A stretch of 64,000 bases of DNA, from NCBI GenBank assembly GCA_030704615.1, contig CM060733.1:62496001-62560000 (forward strand), in the 5' to 3' direction. Below are positions 1 to 11,299 of this stretch, in pieces; positions within the stretch are counted from its first letter, which is position 1; every line of letters starts with the position of its first letter. This DNA is from Takakia lepidozioides. Its lineage: Eukaryota; Streptophyta; Takakiopsida; Takakiales; Takakiaceae. The notes under the pieces are model-generated. The model ran no database searches. It was not told the origin of the DNA and saw only the letters and a list, made by a program, of their open reading frames with translations. Position numbers and translations under genes: made by a program.

Positions 1-89
1 GTGTGTGAACGAACTTTGAGAAAATGAAGGGGTTTATTGATGGAGATGGCTAGGTTGATAATGGCGGTGATAAGGTTTTGGTCGGAGTG

Positions 90-445
90 GTGGAGGTGGG
101 AGGAGGGACAAGCCAAGTGGTTGCGAAGTATAAAGAGAGAATTTAGGCTATCCGTGAAGATGTAGTATGGGGGTGGGAATGAGGCCAGTTGTGACAGAGC
201 TTAAAAAATGGCCATAAGTTCGGTGCGGAGTATGGTCGCGGGCCCTGGGAGACGATGTGCGGTTCCTTTATAGTAGCGGCATGGTAGACGCCGTATCCGG
301 CACGGGAGCCAGATTGGGAGCCGTCTGTGTAGTGTGAGTGGAGGGGGGTGGTATTTAGGAGAAGTGGGCCCAAGGTGAACCGGGGGGGCGCTGCGGGAGG
401 TGGTATGAGTGGGGCTGGGGCGGGGGGGGGGGCACTAAGGTCCAT
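90..445 (-). pseudogene. RNase H domain of LINE ORF2 (frameshifted)
   Basis: The reading frame from 445 down contains YTDGSQ (first catalytic Asp, about residue 41) followed by SRAGYGVY, the normal start of an RNase H fold. The second acidic motif, TELMAIF, is found near position 215 only after a frame change. The third, FTDSLNSLF, lies near 150-125 in yet another frame. RNase H removes the RNA strand of the cDNA hybrid during retrotransposition. The small frame changes make this a non-functional relic. Confidence 0.75.
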
Positions 446-686
446 GCTTTTAGCTTAGTGGGTCTTTGGCAGTGGGGTTGCATGTTGGTGGAGGTGAGTA
501 ACATGCTATGGGCATCGGAAAGTAGACAATTGAGATGAGCGGGGAAGTCGGAGGGTATGGGGGGGCATGAGGTAGCTTGGACAAGCAGAATTAGGGTCAG
601 AGTAGTTTCCTTGTGGCGGAGGTATTTTGGGAATGGTAGGCTGTGTGTGTAGCGAAGATGGTTGGGCTCAATAGCGGCTAATGGTA

Positions 687-1765
687 TCACTTCTGGAGGA
701 AGTTATAGAAGGGGATGTTGGTGGTCAGGTGAGCTTTGTTGTCTAAGAATGAGAATAGTGGAGGCGGAGGGGGAGGAGTGGGCGACGAGGCGTTTCCATA
801 GAAGAGCCTCGTGTGTGAGGGGCCTGGGAAGTGGGTGCGCAAGGCCACCGCTTGACCAAGAGTGTTGGGTAGCGGGGCCAAGGCTCCGAATACACAGTCT
901 CGGGGGTGCGGGCTGGCGTAAGAAGAAAGCTCAAGGGGGCATGTAAGTGGGCTGGAGTAGTAAGAGTGGGTAAGCTGGAATGTAGAGATGAGGAATTTAA
1001 GGATGTCGGAGGGTATAGTGCTATGGGTATATGCTTGAGCTAGTTTATCGGGGGTGAGGGGTTTTTTTGTGGGGTAATCACGTAAATATCGGTCAACAAG
1101 CCAGCAGACCTCAGTGGCAAAGTCTTGTTTTGGGGGCTGTAACAGGATGGTGTCAGTTGAGGAGGCGTCATATCTATCCCAGAGCCAGGCGAGCCTGACA
1201 TTAGAGATAGAGCCGGTGAAGTGATCATTAAGTGTGTAGATATGGGATGTCAGGCGCCTAGGGCATAAAATGGGGGAGATTTGGTTAATATCCTTGTCGG
1301 GGTTGTTTTCATAGATGTGTATATGAATATGTGGAGCGTTCAAGGGGGTACGGATGTATCGAGCGTTTATTGGTTGGGTTTGAGATACATGATGTTGGTA
1401 GGTGTGCGCTAAGTAATTGGTGTTAGTTGTTTTGTAGAAGGTGATAAGGAGGCTGCGAGTAGGGTCGCAATCATCATGGGTTCCAAAGAGGTCGTCTTCG
1501 ATCTGCCAGGTGTTATCAGAGGGAAACCCGCCCATTTACATAGGTTATATGTGTCAACACAAGTGGCGTCGTGTACGTCGAGGGAGGTTTGAGTCTTGAT
1601 GCCGAGAATAGCTTCAATGACGAAGGCCTCGAGGTGGTCGGGGTTGGCTAGGCAGGGGGGAAGAGGAGGGGTAGGGGGGTTTAGAGGGTGGGGGGGGAAG
1701 TTGCTCATGGCAATTAACGGGGATTTGGGGGGGGGTTTCTGGGAGAGGGTGCTCCGGAGTGTCAT
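687..1765 (-). pseudogene. LINE ORF2 region between RT and RNase H
   Basis: Two overlapping minus-strand frames (1765-1409 and 1535-687) are open over 118 and 282 codons and continue the LINE polypeptide between the RT thumb and RNase H. Visible features are LEAFVIEAILGIKTQTS and repeated LAWLWDRY/VCWLVDRYLRDY segments. I recognise no catalytic motif. The call rests on colinearity with the RT part above and the RNase H part below, and on similar Pro- and His-rich composition. Confidence 0.55.
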
Positions 1766-1957
1766 GGGAGGTCATAACCTGCTGTAGTATTGAGGGGGCT
1801 GGGGCCGTTCTGAATTCGAGGAGGAGGTCTTGCTAGTTATGGCGGAAGAATAGGCATGGTAGGTCACAGTCGAGGGTGCACGAGGCTGTCTGGTGACAGA
1901 ATAAAGATCGGAGATGAAGCATGTATCTACGTGTTTTGATGGTAGCACGAGAGTGTT

Positions 1958-2665
1958 TCAGGGTAAATTGGTTTGGGTAAGCAGCCGGTTCCCCGTGGCA
2001 GTGGTGAGCTGGGTGAGAGTAGTAATATGGCGTGCCTTAAAGTAGGCAAGGACAAGTTTTCTTTCACGGGGGTGATTGGTTTCAAATTGTGTGAAGAATG
2101 GGCTGTTGAGCCATGCCCGTTCAAGTTGAGATATGGAGTTGGGGTATCCGGGGAGGTCGGTTTGAATGTTGATTTTCAATTGGCGTAGGATAAATAACGT
2201 GCGGGCGGTGGGGGAGTGGAGGCAGGATTGGGGGTGGAGAGTAGGGAGGGAATATAAGCCATTATATTTATATGCTATGTATTTAAGGAGACCTCGGAAG
2301 ATTAGTCCAAGGCGGCCTGGGTCGTTAAGAGCCTCTATAAGTTGTGAGCCGAGGGTGCGGGCGTATGAGATGATCAGGGGGCTAGAACCAATCCCAAAAC
2401 TGTCCTGTGGGAGTTGGATAAGAACATTAGGGGTGCTGGTGGGTATGCCACAAATGCGTTTGGTGAGTTGGATAATATTGGTATCGAGTAGTTTAATATC
2501 CGGTATAGAGAAGGGGGCCGCGTGAAAGGCGTATTGGATTTGAGTGTTGAGAACTCTTTGGATGATAGTTAGTTTAGGGCGGATGGAGATCGGGGCGTTG
2601 AGTAGAGCTAAACTCTTGTTGGTTAGTTTGGAAAGAGTGGTGCTCTTTTGTATATGCCAGGTTAG
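1958..2665 (-). pseudogene. LINE reverse-transcriptase C-terminal (thumb) fragment
   Basis: Minus-strand translation from about 2665 gives a continuous stretch with LTNKSLALLNAPISIRPKL, then RVLNTQIQYAFHAAP, then LTKRICGIP and SSPLIISYARTLGSQLIEAL. This is the layout that follows the FADD palm motif in LINE reverse transcriptases. It continues to about 1958 (LERAWLNSPFF, then ITTLTQLTTATGNRLL). The palm itself is absent because the element is truncated on that side. Confidence 0.7.
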
Positions 2666-2679
2666 TAATGGATTAATTT

Positions 2680-3348
2680 CATAAATATAAAGCCATATTG
2701 GCGGTCGATTTTTTTTCTCATTTTAAAAATTTGAAGCGACGGTCATATTGATGGTCGTTTGATTTATATTTTTAAAAATATGAAGTGAAGATTGGAGGGC
2801 AATTTAAAACAGATAGGGCAATTCAAAACATTGTCAGAATCGGATAGGGCAATTCAAAACATATCTACATCATAGCATATGATTAGCAAAAATCCACAAT
2901 CATACACATTCTAAATCCAATTATTTACGTGAAATTCATTTAAATTCGATTTAATTCAAAATTGGTTCAAGGGTGAGTGCGTCGTTGGGGAGGCAAATGT
3001 TTTTTGGACTTTAAGCTTTCTTTGGACTTTAAATAATATAATTTAGACATTGTTTCCACAATTTTTGGACATTTTGGTGTTTTTCACAATTTTCGAACAA
3101 TTAGGCACTTCTCAAGAAATTTTTCCAAGTTTTAGGCACATTTTCCAAAAATCTTCTAAATTTAATTAGGCACTTGATTTTGAATTAATTATTGCCTAAT
3201 AAGCTAGGTTAGTACGGTAGCAGCTGCTTCATAGTTCTGTAAAAAGAAAATAAAGTGACCGCATAATTGACGGTTGTTTTTTTTAATTTAAAAAATATTA
3301 AGCAACCGCCATACTGGAGGTTGCAAAGATATAGGGGTCACGTTCACC
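2680..3348. other. AT-rich spacer with a dispersed repeat
   Basis: No gene seen. The motif group around GGGCAATTCAAAACATATCT and CATAGCATATGATTAG (2800-2890) recurs at about 5165-5245, so it is a dispersed repeat. Short modules of the type GCGGTCGATTTTTTT (2701) and GACGGTTGTTTTTTT (3269) belong to the repeat family that becomes dense at 5.7-6.6 kb. Confidence 0.5.
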
Positions 3349-3984
3349 AGGCCTACAGTTTGCATTGCCACACCAGCCTCATGGTGCCCAACAGAGTTGG
3401 AAATAGGCTCCAAATTGAAAGTAGGCTTGCTGTACCCATTGAATTCCATGATGTCAAAGATGTCATCGACAGTCTGCGGAAGGCTTTTCTCGTGTCTTCA
3501 AACACGGCAAGACAAGAATCTCCTCATAAATATAACATAATTCGTTGAGAGTCACACTCATCGCAAAACACAATGTGTGTTTGTATCATCCACGTCCACT
3601 TTCCACATACTCGTAATTCACATAATACAGCTCCTCGTGGCGGCCGTCATCATCTCCAACAGCACTAGGCCTACAGTTTGCATTGCCACACCAGCCTCAT
3701 GGTGCCCAACAGAGTTGGAAATAGGCTCCAAATTGAAAGTGGGCTTGTTGTACCCATTGAACTCCATGATCTCAAAGATGTAATCGATAGTCTGCGGAAG
3801 GCTTTCCTTGTATCTTCAAACATGGCAAGACAAAAATCTCCTCATAAATAGAACATAATTCGTTGAGAGTCACACTCGTCGCAAAACACAATGTGCGTTT
3901 GTATCATCCACATCCACTTTCCACATACTCGTAATTCACATAATACAGCTCCTCATGGTGGCCGTCATCATCTCCAATAGCACC
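3349..3984. repeat. 318-bp tandem duplication
   Basis: Two head-to-tail units, 3349-3666 and 3667-3984, start with AGGCCTACAGTTTGCATTGC and are highly similar throughout. On the minus strand short open stretches occur, but in-frame stops interrupt them and I recognise no family, so I do not call a gene. The units differ by scattered substitutions, so the duplication is not recent. Confidence 0.85.
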
Positions 3985-4590
3985 ATGCCTCCAGTGACCA
4001 TCGCCTCTTGGTTTGCATGAAGATCCCATGTCCACTGGGTTCGAAGTAAGGGTAATCTAGATGACCCCACCACCTGGGCTTCCATCTTGTAGCTGTCGAG
4101 GTGCATCCCAATGGCACATTTCAGGAACTCCGCGCACCAACATAAATGTGTCATATGCCTGTTTTAGCCCCTACAAAGCGAAATCATCGGATGTTGTGCT
4201 TCTCTCTACCATCCTACTTGAGCATGTGCGCGTCGGTCGGTTCCACGGCCAAAGCTGGTTGTGTTGATTGTTCCTCCAGAAACCTCCACGCACGTTTAGA
4301 CGTGACGGCCGATGGTCGACGTCCGAAGTGACGTGTTGTGTTGTGTTGTGTTGTGAAGTCATTCTATTTATAAGTAGGTTGGGTGGACAAAACAACCAAT
4401 GAGGAACTATCACAGAAGAACACCATCCCTCTATCCCTGTATATTTGGTGCCAAAAGGATTACGAAAGAAAGCTGGCTAGGGGCATGCCACAAGAAGCTA
4501 GGCTGCCAGCTTCCACCGGCTCAGTCCAACATTTAAATGTGAAGCCAAATCTTGCACCAAAGAGCCAAGGCTTTCAATTCACGTTTGGAC

Positions 4591-4868
4591 GTGACGTTTG
4601 ACGTCCGACGTTTGGTTTGGTTCTAGGAAAATGGATGAACTGCTGGAGTTTACAGATCTCTCACTTTTCTACTTCCGGGCGCCCTACCACTTCAAGCATG
4701 AGGCCGGCTTGCTCAAGGTGGAGGTGGAGGTGACGTTTGACGTCCGACGTTTGGTTTGGTTCCAGGAAAATGGATGAACTACTGGAGTTTACGGATCTCT
4801 CACTTTTCTGCTTCCGGGCGCCCTACCACTTCAAGCATGAGGCCGGCTTGCTCAAGGTGGAGGTGGAT
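4591..4868. repeat. 139-bp tandem duplication
   Basis: Two units with period 139 begin GTGACGTTTGACGTCCGACG. Each contains a short plus-strand reading frame starting MDELLEFTDLSLF that runs into the next unit or flanking sequence and then stops. ACGT-rich motifs such as GACGTGACG also occur at 4300-4330, 9390-9450 and 9775-9800. No function is recognised. Confidence 0.8.
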
Positions 4869-5694
4869 TCCAAAGGGAAAATTATGAAATATTTGATATT
4901 CTCTACTTAGTCTTCTTGTACTTGCAAATGAGCTTCTATCTATTGGCATTATGAATGTTGGGGCCAATGTAACCAAGATGACATTTGCAGTTTATGAGAC
5001 ACGCAACGCATTCCACCTACAATCAGGCTGGGTGGACGACACGCAAAATGAATGAGCGCACAGACCAGCCATAGTCGGCCACAGGGATCTTGAAGGGTGA
5101 CTGTTTCTTTGAACTTATTGCCATGTTGTTGCACGAACTCTGCGAGAAGCTCCTAGACAAACCATAAGGCGAAGATTGGATGGCTCCTTGTTATAATCAG
5201 ATAGGCCGATTCAAAACACATCTATATCATAGCATATGATTAGACTGAAATTGAACTAGGTGAGTTTGGAAGCCGCACCAGAGTGCAACGACTACGATGC
5301 CTCGCCGAGTCCTATCTAAAGCAATGGGAGGCGATCAGAGTTCGGGTAAAGGAGGACAATAAATATTGCAGCGGAAATAATCAAAGACACCTCCAAGAAA
5401 AAACTTGTGAACGTATTTGACAGGTCATTCAATTAATTATTGTTTATTATTATTATTATTATTATTTAGTACGTTTTTCGGTAAGCTGTCCAGGTAATTA
5501 TTCTGCTAATTGCGGATTAGCAGCCCTACCGGCAACCTGGTTAGTGAGTTGGCCATAGATTAGTGAGGTTTGTAGTGTAAACATCAATATGGTTAGGAGT
5601 AAGTGGGAGGGATTAGTGATAAGCAAAGCGTGCGGTTTATACTGTGCACAAAGACACGTAGCACGCAGAATTGTCACAGAAGAACACCATCCCT
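4869..5694. other. Spacer without recognisable gene
   Basis: Contains the second copy of the 2.8-kb dispersed repeat (about 5165-5245), an (ATT)n tract near 5443-5465, and no reading frame I can support. Confidence 0.5.
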
Positions 5695-6660
5695 GACGGT
5701 CGTTTTTTTTTTTTAAATTTCAAAAACTCCTACAATGTGAGGATATAGGACGCGCACACCTTGGTCGGAGGTCGATTTGCTTAAAAATAAATTAAAAAAT
5801 AATTTTTTAATAAAATAAAAATAAAGTGACCACACAATTGACGGTTGCTTTTTTTTTTTAAATTTAAAAAACTCATGCAATGCTGAGAAAATAGCCTGAG
5901 CCTAGCGCATCCATTGGTTGGACGACACTCCTTTAAAAAATGGAAGGAAAATGAAAATATAAATATTCCAAAAATTCCTGCAATGTGAGAATACAGGACG
6001 TCAGAGGTCGATTTTTTTAAAAACAAAAAAACAAAAAAAAATCTTTTCTTTAAATAAAAATAAAAATTGACCGAACAATTGACGGCCACTTCTATTTTTT
6101 TAATTTAAAAAACTCATGCAATGAGGAGAAAAAAAATTGAAAATAAGATAAATATTTCAAAACATTCCTGCAATATAAGAATACAGGACGTGCACGTCCT
6201 GGTCAGAGGTCGATTTTTTTTTAAACAATTTAAAAAAAAAATCTTTTTTATAAATTGAAAATAAATTGACCGTACAATTGAAGGCCGCTTGTTTATTTAA
6301 TTTAAAAAACTCATGCAATGCGAAGAAAATAGCATGAGCATAGCGCGTCCATCGATTGGACGACGCTCCTTTCAAAAATAAAAATAAAACAAAAATAAGA
6401 TAAATATTTCAAAAACTCCTGCATTGCGAGAATATAGGACGTGCGCGTCCTGGTCGGAGGTCGATTGTTTTAAATTTGGTTTAAAAAAAATCAAAATCGG
6501 TTGGACGACGCTCCTTTCAAAAATGAAAATAAAATAAAAAATAAAATAAATATCTCAAAAACTTCTGCAATATGAGAATACAGGACGGCGTCCTCATCGG
6601 AGGTCGATTCTTTATATATATATATATATATATATATATGACCGCACAATTGACGGCATA
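5695..6660. repeat. Degenerate AT-rich repeat block
   Basis: Recurring modules are AAACTCATGCAATG (about 5872, 6112, 6309), GAGAATACAGGACG-type (about 5990, 6178, 6570), GGTCGGAGGTCGATT, and GACCGCACAATTGACGG. They come in roughly the same order several times, giving an irregular tandem arrangement with spacing near 200-250 bp and poly-T/poly-A tracts between. A (TA)n tract occupies about 6612-6640. No coding potential is supported. Confidence 0.7.
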
Positions 6661-7854
6661 ATCTTTTTTCTCATGATGGACAGTGAGTTCTTGGACAGCT
6701 TTGTCTCCAAACATTGAGTGGATGCTAACCAAGGTGAGATTGAAGGTTGGGTGCAGTCCGACACACCAACAAGTATTTGATGCCATTGTGTTTGTAAAGA
6801 AATATGGAATTGTGTACAAAGAACTCAAGGTAGAAAATAAATTGTGGTATACTCGTGGAGTTGATGGATTGTTTGCTAATCGTTTCATCAGACACTATTT
6901 CGGGTTTCATGCCAAAGCTGGTTGTATTGATTGTTCCTCCAGAAACAATTTGATGATTTGATTTGATGATTTGATGATTGCGAGGGTTGCAAAGAGTCAT
7001 TTGCAGCCATAAAAACACCGACAATTTGTAGGGCAATGTCCGGGCAGCGAAGATGCAGAAAGTGAAGCATTGTGGGCGGTGACGAGTTTTCAATGCTTGC
7101 ATTAGAACCCGCAATCATTTTATCCACTGTTCAAACGGATTCCATCATTTGAAGTATACTCGGCCCGATTGCCGTTGTTATCTAGATGCTCACGCTCTGG
7201 AGACTGCCCGAAAGTAGATTGCAACTTCAGAGATCGCATCCCTACCAGATGGGCAACGTCCATCGCAACCTCTGCAAGACCTCCAACCTCTACCAATGCT
7301 AAGGAAGAAGGATGAAGAAGAAGAAGCTACATATTCTCAATTTCTTTGTTCTCTGCATTTCTACATTTCTTACATGTATGCAACGGGCAACACAACGTGT
7401 CTACACCTTGATTCATGTGCTCTGCTAGTGTTGTTCGTTCAGGCGCTGGAGTCAGCTTTCTGGCCAAGCATTTAGATGATAGAACCGCCCACAGAAAGCA
7501 ACATCACATCCAAAGACCCCTATGCAGATGCAGAAGGTGAAGCATTGTGAGCGGTGACGAGTTTTCAATGCTTGCATTAGAACCCACAATCATTTTATCA
7601 CTGTTCAAACGGATTCCATCATTTGAAGTATACTCGGCCCGATTGCCATTGTTATCTAGATGCTCGCACTATGGAGATTGCCCTAAAATAGATTGCAACT
7701 TCAGAGATCGCATATGTAGAATAATAGAATTTTTTTATTAAGATTTAGTTTCAAGACTATTTAGTGTATTTTTCGCTCGATATACTCTGTGGCAACATTG
7801 ATACAGATTTGATATAGTGATATCGCTGGATATTTTGTGACGGTTCATAGTCTG

Positions 7855-8400
7855 ACTTTAATCGATAATAATGAAGATGGATGGAAGAATATTTTGGGAT
7901 GACTAGAAGGAGTTAGACGGTTATAGAAGTTGTTGAGACAGATTTCTATAGTTGAGTTGCGGAACAATAGATCATTGTCAGATGAGCCGGAGAGCCGTGA
8001 CCAGAGTGAGTGTGTGTAGGAGATAGAAGATAAAGTTATTTCTCAATGGCAGATTAGTACTGCGATATTGCGATATAATGTTTGTGAATGAATAGAAGAA
8101 AAGAAGGAGAAAAAAGAAGTTCAATTCAATGTATTCTATGTGAAGAATGGAATGATGGAATGTGCGTCCAATTCTGAATGCAATGAGAATTATGAGTATG
8201 TGAGATAGTGAGAATGTGCACTATTGGAGGAGATAAGAATTGTGTGTGTGAATTAAGAGTGTAAGTAAAGCCTGGAAAAAAGAATTATCAGTTCTATATA
8301 AACATCGTCATTTGGGGCGTAAGTGGATCAATATGCGGTGTTGTCCTTTAGATGGATATCTAGAATTTATGAAGGCATGAATCAAAGACTTTGGGATAGA
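7855..8400 (+). pseudogene. Degenerate F-box-related fragments
   Basis: Around 8274-8340 the plus strand translates to AWKKELSVLYKHRHLGRKW, which parallels GWYRELSILYKKDYWRKN of the intact F-box ORF at 8460. Around 7862-7900 NNEDGWKNILG parallels the intact ORF's acidic/Trp tail. Stops separate these pieces, so they look like one or more decayed paralogues upstream of the open copy. Confidence 0.5.
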
Positions 8401-8459
8401 AAGCCTTCGATTGAATTAAACGAGAGAGAGGGATTAGTAGTTGAGTAAAAGACACATGA

Positions 8460-8768
8460 ATGGGACAGTCAAATGATGAGGAAGTAGAAGAATCGTCAGA
8501 GATAATTACTGGTCTGCCAGACAATATATCGATAGATATTTTTAAGAAGTTATGTTGCAGCGATAAAGAAATTATACAATTACAGTTGGTGAATAAAGGA
8601 TGGTATAGAGAATTATCGATCCTCTATAAAAAAGACTATTGGAGGAAAAATATAATTGAGCAATGGTATTTAATTTCAGCCGATGGAGCAGAGTTAATAG
8701 AGGATGGAGAGAATATTCACAAATCTGGAAGAATGATGATCGTATTAGATGAAGATGACTGGTGGTAA
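8460..8768 (+). CDS. Small F-box protein
   Basis: This 102-codon frame contains an F-box-like segment at residues 18-55: GLPDNISIDIFKKL followed by a QLVNKGWYREL end with the conserved Trp at about residue 48. F-box segments bind SKP1 and bring a substrate to an SCF ubiquitin ligase; here no C-terminal substrate domain is present, only an acidic tail ending DEDDWW. The start is the first ATG of the frame, just after a stop. It lies inside the TIR-bounded AT-rich insert and could be captured or cargo sequence. Whether it is expressed is unknown. Confidence 0.55.
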   Translation: MGQSNDEEVEESSEIITGLPDNISIDIFKKLCCSDKEIIQLQLVNKGWYRELSILYKKDYWRKNIIEQWYLISADGAELIEDGENIHKSGRMMIVLDEDDWW

Positions 8769-9362
8769 AAGTCGTTCCATTGAAGGGTTAGGGAGACATA
8801 GAGTAGTTCAGCATCATTGTTCTGTAATCGTATAGTGCTTTCCCTGCGAACGAACCTCAAAACTAATTGATCTTTTTCTTGGGGTTGATTCTAGTTCTTA
8901 TTCTACAGTATCCCTACCAGACGGGCAACGTCCATCACAACCTCTACAAGATCTCCAACCTCTACAAGACCTCCAATTATGGAAACCCCAAAAGTGAGCA
9001 CTCTAGAAGAAATTAAAGCGAAAGTGCACCAGTCGAGAACCTATACCACCAAAACAGTTTCTAGCTTAACTCCTCAACCAATGCTAAGGAAGAAGGATGA
9101 AGAAGAAGAAGCTACATATTCTCAATTTCTTTGTTCTCTGTCTTTCTACATTTCTTGCATGTATGCAACGGGCAGCACAACGTGTCTACACCTTGATTAA
9201 TGCGCTTTGCTAGTGCTGTTCGTTCAGACGCTGGAGTCAGCTTTCTGGCCAAGCATTTAGATGATAGAACCGCCCACAGAAAGCAACATCACAACCAAAG
9301 ACCCCTATGCAGATGCAGAAGGTGAAGCATTGTGAGCGGTGACGAGTTTTCAATGCTTGCAT

Positions 9363-9837
9363 GTCTGCGTTACGTCAGACGTTACATCGAGATGTGCGTC
9401 ACGTCTGGACGTCACGTGTGGAGGATTTGAACGTCCAGACGTGACGTCCAAATGTAATGACTGCAATTATTGGCTGTCATGACGTAGCCTCCCTGGGACG
9501 GAAAGATTTATTCAACCTTGTTATGAAGTACAATAAGTTCAATTTCATTGTTGGGGGGAGTCCTTGTAATAATCTGTTCGGAAACAATCTCTCCAGAAAC
9601 AACCAACAATAGAAGAAAAACTAACATCCTAGGCTTTCTTGAAACCCAATAAAATTCAATGAATCTCTGGACACTTTTCTTTCTCTTTTTTTAAGAAAAA
9701 ATAAAATTGTGGACACTACTATAGTGCGTAGCAGCCGCTATTAGCATTGTACCATTCTACCAAGTTGTCATTCTGGACGTGACGTGGTGCGACGTGACGG
9801 CCGCTCTCATACTTATTGACTTATTGAACTTATTGAC
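9363..9837. other. Spacer with ACGT-rich inverted motifs
   Basis: Between about 9363 and 9450 several GACGTCACG/CGTGACGTC-type motifs form short inverted repeats (for example ACGTCTGGACGTCACG against AACGTCCAGACGTGACG). The rest shows no gene. Confidence 0.45.
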
Positions 9838-11095
9838 TATTAGATATCCAATCATTGTTCGAGGAAAGCCCACTTCATGTGTGAAGAGTTGAAAAAAACG
9901 CTTGAAAACAAACAAATAAACTATATTGCTTCTAGGGCCCACCCCCGAAAGGGGCAGTAGCCACAAGGTGAAGTGGCTCTTAGTTACGCCGGCTTCGGCC
10001 GGAGTCTTCTCTCTCTCTATATTGCTTCATATATTAAAAGAACCATTTTTTTTCATGAATTTATTGAGTATTAGATATCCAATCATTGTCCGAGGAAAAT
10101 CCACTTCATGTGTGAAGAGTTGAAAAAACACTTGAAAACAAACGAATAAACTACTTGATTCATATATTGAAAAAAAGAATTTATTAGTGTCCATGAATTT
10201 ATTTAGAAACATATCCATTCATTGTTCTACAATAACTATTTAGATATCCAATCATTGTCCGAGGAAAATCCACTTCATGTGTGAAGAGTTGGAAAAAACA
10301 CTTGAAAACAAACGAATAAACTACTTGCTTCATATATTGGAAAAACCAATTTGTTTTTTATATCCAATTTATTTAGTAATATATCCATTCATTGTTCTAG
10401 GAAAGCTATTTAGATATCCAATCATTGTCCGAGGAAAATCCACTTCATGTGTGAAGAGTTGGAAAAAAACACTTGAAAACAAAGGGATAAACTAGACTCT
10501 AGTTGCTTCATATATTGGAAAAACCAATTTATTTTTTCCATGAACTTATTGAGTATTAGATATCCAATCATTGTCCGAGGAAAATCCACTTCATGTGTGA
10601 AGAGTTGAGAAAAACACTTGAAAACAAACGAATAAACTACTTGATCCATATATTGAAAAAAGCGATTTAATTTTTTCCATGAATTTATTTAGTAATATAT
10701 TCATTCATTGTTCTAGGAAAGCTATTTAGATATCCAATCATTGTCCGAGGAAAATCCACTTCATGTGTGAAGAGTTGAAAAAAACACTTGAAAACAAACG
10801 AATAAACTACTTGATCCATATATTGGAAAAACCAATTCATTTTTTTCCATGAATCTATTTAGTAATATATCCATTCATTGTTCCAGGAAAGCTATTTTCC
10901 AGGAATTTGCAGGGACCAAAAGTACTTGAAATTCCATATCTCCCATCCCGCAGGTCCAAAAATCATGAGAAGAAGCCGGTGCACCCCTACTATACAAATA
11001 TCCAATCATTGTCCTCAGAAAGCCGACTTCATGTGTAAAGAGTTGGAAAAAACACTTGAAAACAAAAAAATAAACTATTGAAAATTTCAATTGAT
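9838..11095. repeat. Direct repeats of ~170 bp (about seven units)
   Basis: Units start near 9838, 10069, 10240, 10409, 10555, 10726 and 10997 with TAGATATCCAATCATTG, followed by CACTTCATGTGTGAAGAG, an A-rich stretch, and a TTCCATGAATTTATTTAG segment. Spacing is mostly 145-175 bp. A related unit in opposite orientation lies at 13730-13862, on the other side of the transposase relic, so the array may derive from MULE terminal or subterminal repeats. Confidence 0.85.
9933..10028. mobile_element. 96-bp hairpin-rich insertion with 12-bp target duplication
   Basis: CTATATTGCTTC occurs at 9921-9932 and again at 10017-10028. The other units of the surrounding repeat have this junction uninterrupted. 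Between the copies lies GC-rich sequence with three stem-loops: CCCCCGAAAGGGG, AGCCAC...GTGGCT, and GCCGGCTTCGGCCGG. No coding capacity. It looks like a very small mobile hairpin element or captured organelle-like repeat. Confidence 0.65.
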
Positions 11096-11299
11096 TTTTT
11101 TCATGAATTTATTTAGTAATATATCCATTCATTGTTCCAAGAAGGCCCACTTTGCTATTTTCCACAAATTTCCAGCGACCATGTGTGAACGAGTGTTGGA
11201 TCGGTATATAGGTCCAACCCGGGTATTAATACTGATATCAACCCGGGTAGGTAATACCATACATCGCCCCCTGAGGAAGTCACGATATCTTGTTTGCTG

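Larger units (their letters stand above)
1..2680 (-). mobile_element. 5'-truncated LINE (non-LTR retrotransposon) remnant
   Basis: Read on the minus strand, this stretch gives the C-terminal half of a LINE ORF2 in several frames: an RT thumb/connection region near 2665-1958, a central region of about 1765-687, and an RNase H domain at 445-90. The catalytic RT palm and any endonuclease are missing on the 5' side, which ends near 2680 where AT-rich sequence begins. The 3' end lies left of the window. Frame changes between the pieces show the copy is dead. The order RT then RNase H fits RNase H-bearing LINE clades; which clade cannot be told from here. Confidence 0.75.
7714..8909. mobile_element. 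1.2-kb AT-rich DNA element with TIRs, carrying F-box sequence
   Basis: The insert begins ATGTAGAATAATAG and ends CTTATTCTACAGT, giving terminal inverted repeats with core TGTAGAATAA. The flanks are CGCAT on the left and ATCCCTACC on the right. The uninterrupted paralogous site at 7235-7245 reads CGCATCCCTACC, so the insertion carries a 2-bp AT duplication. No transposase is seen. The inside holds F-box-related coding sequence and is more AT-rich than the rest of the window. The short TIR and 2-bp duplication resemble Tc1/mariner-type insertion, but the superfamily is not established. Confidence 0.7.
7047..9362. repeat. Segmental duplication interrupted by a TIR element
   Basis: Module A (GCAGAAAGTGAAGCATTGTG onward) occurs at 7047-7239, again at 7525-7712, and in part at 9310-9362. 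Module B (CCCTACCAGATGGGCAACGT onward) occurs at about 7240-7530 and 8912-9310; the first B copy lacks about 106 bp present in the second. The A/B junction is continuous at 7239/7240 but is split by 1.2 kb of foreign AT-rich DNA at 7713/8912. Confidence 0.85.

Noticed and set aside
3349-4154. Possible gene in the 318-bp duplication (72-codon minus frame and others)
   Set aside because: Stops in all frames across both units and no recognisable motif.
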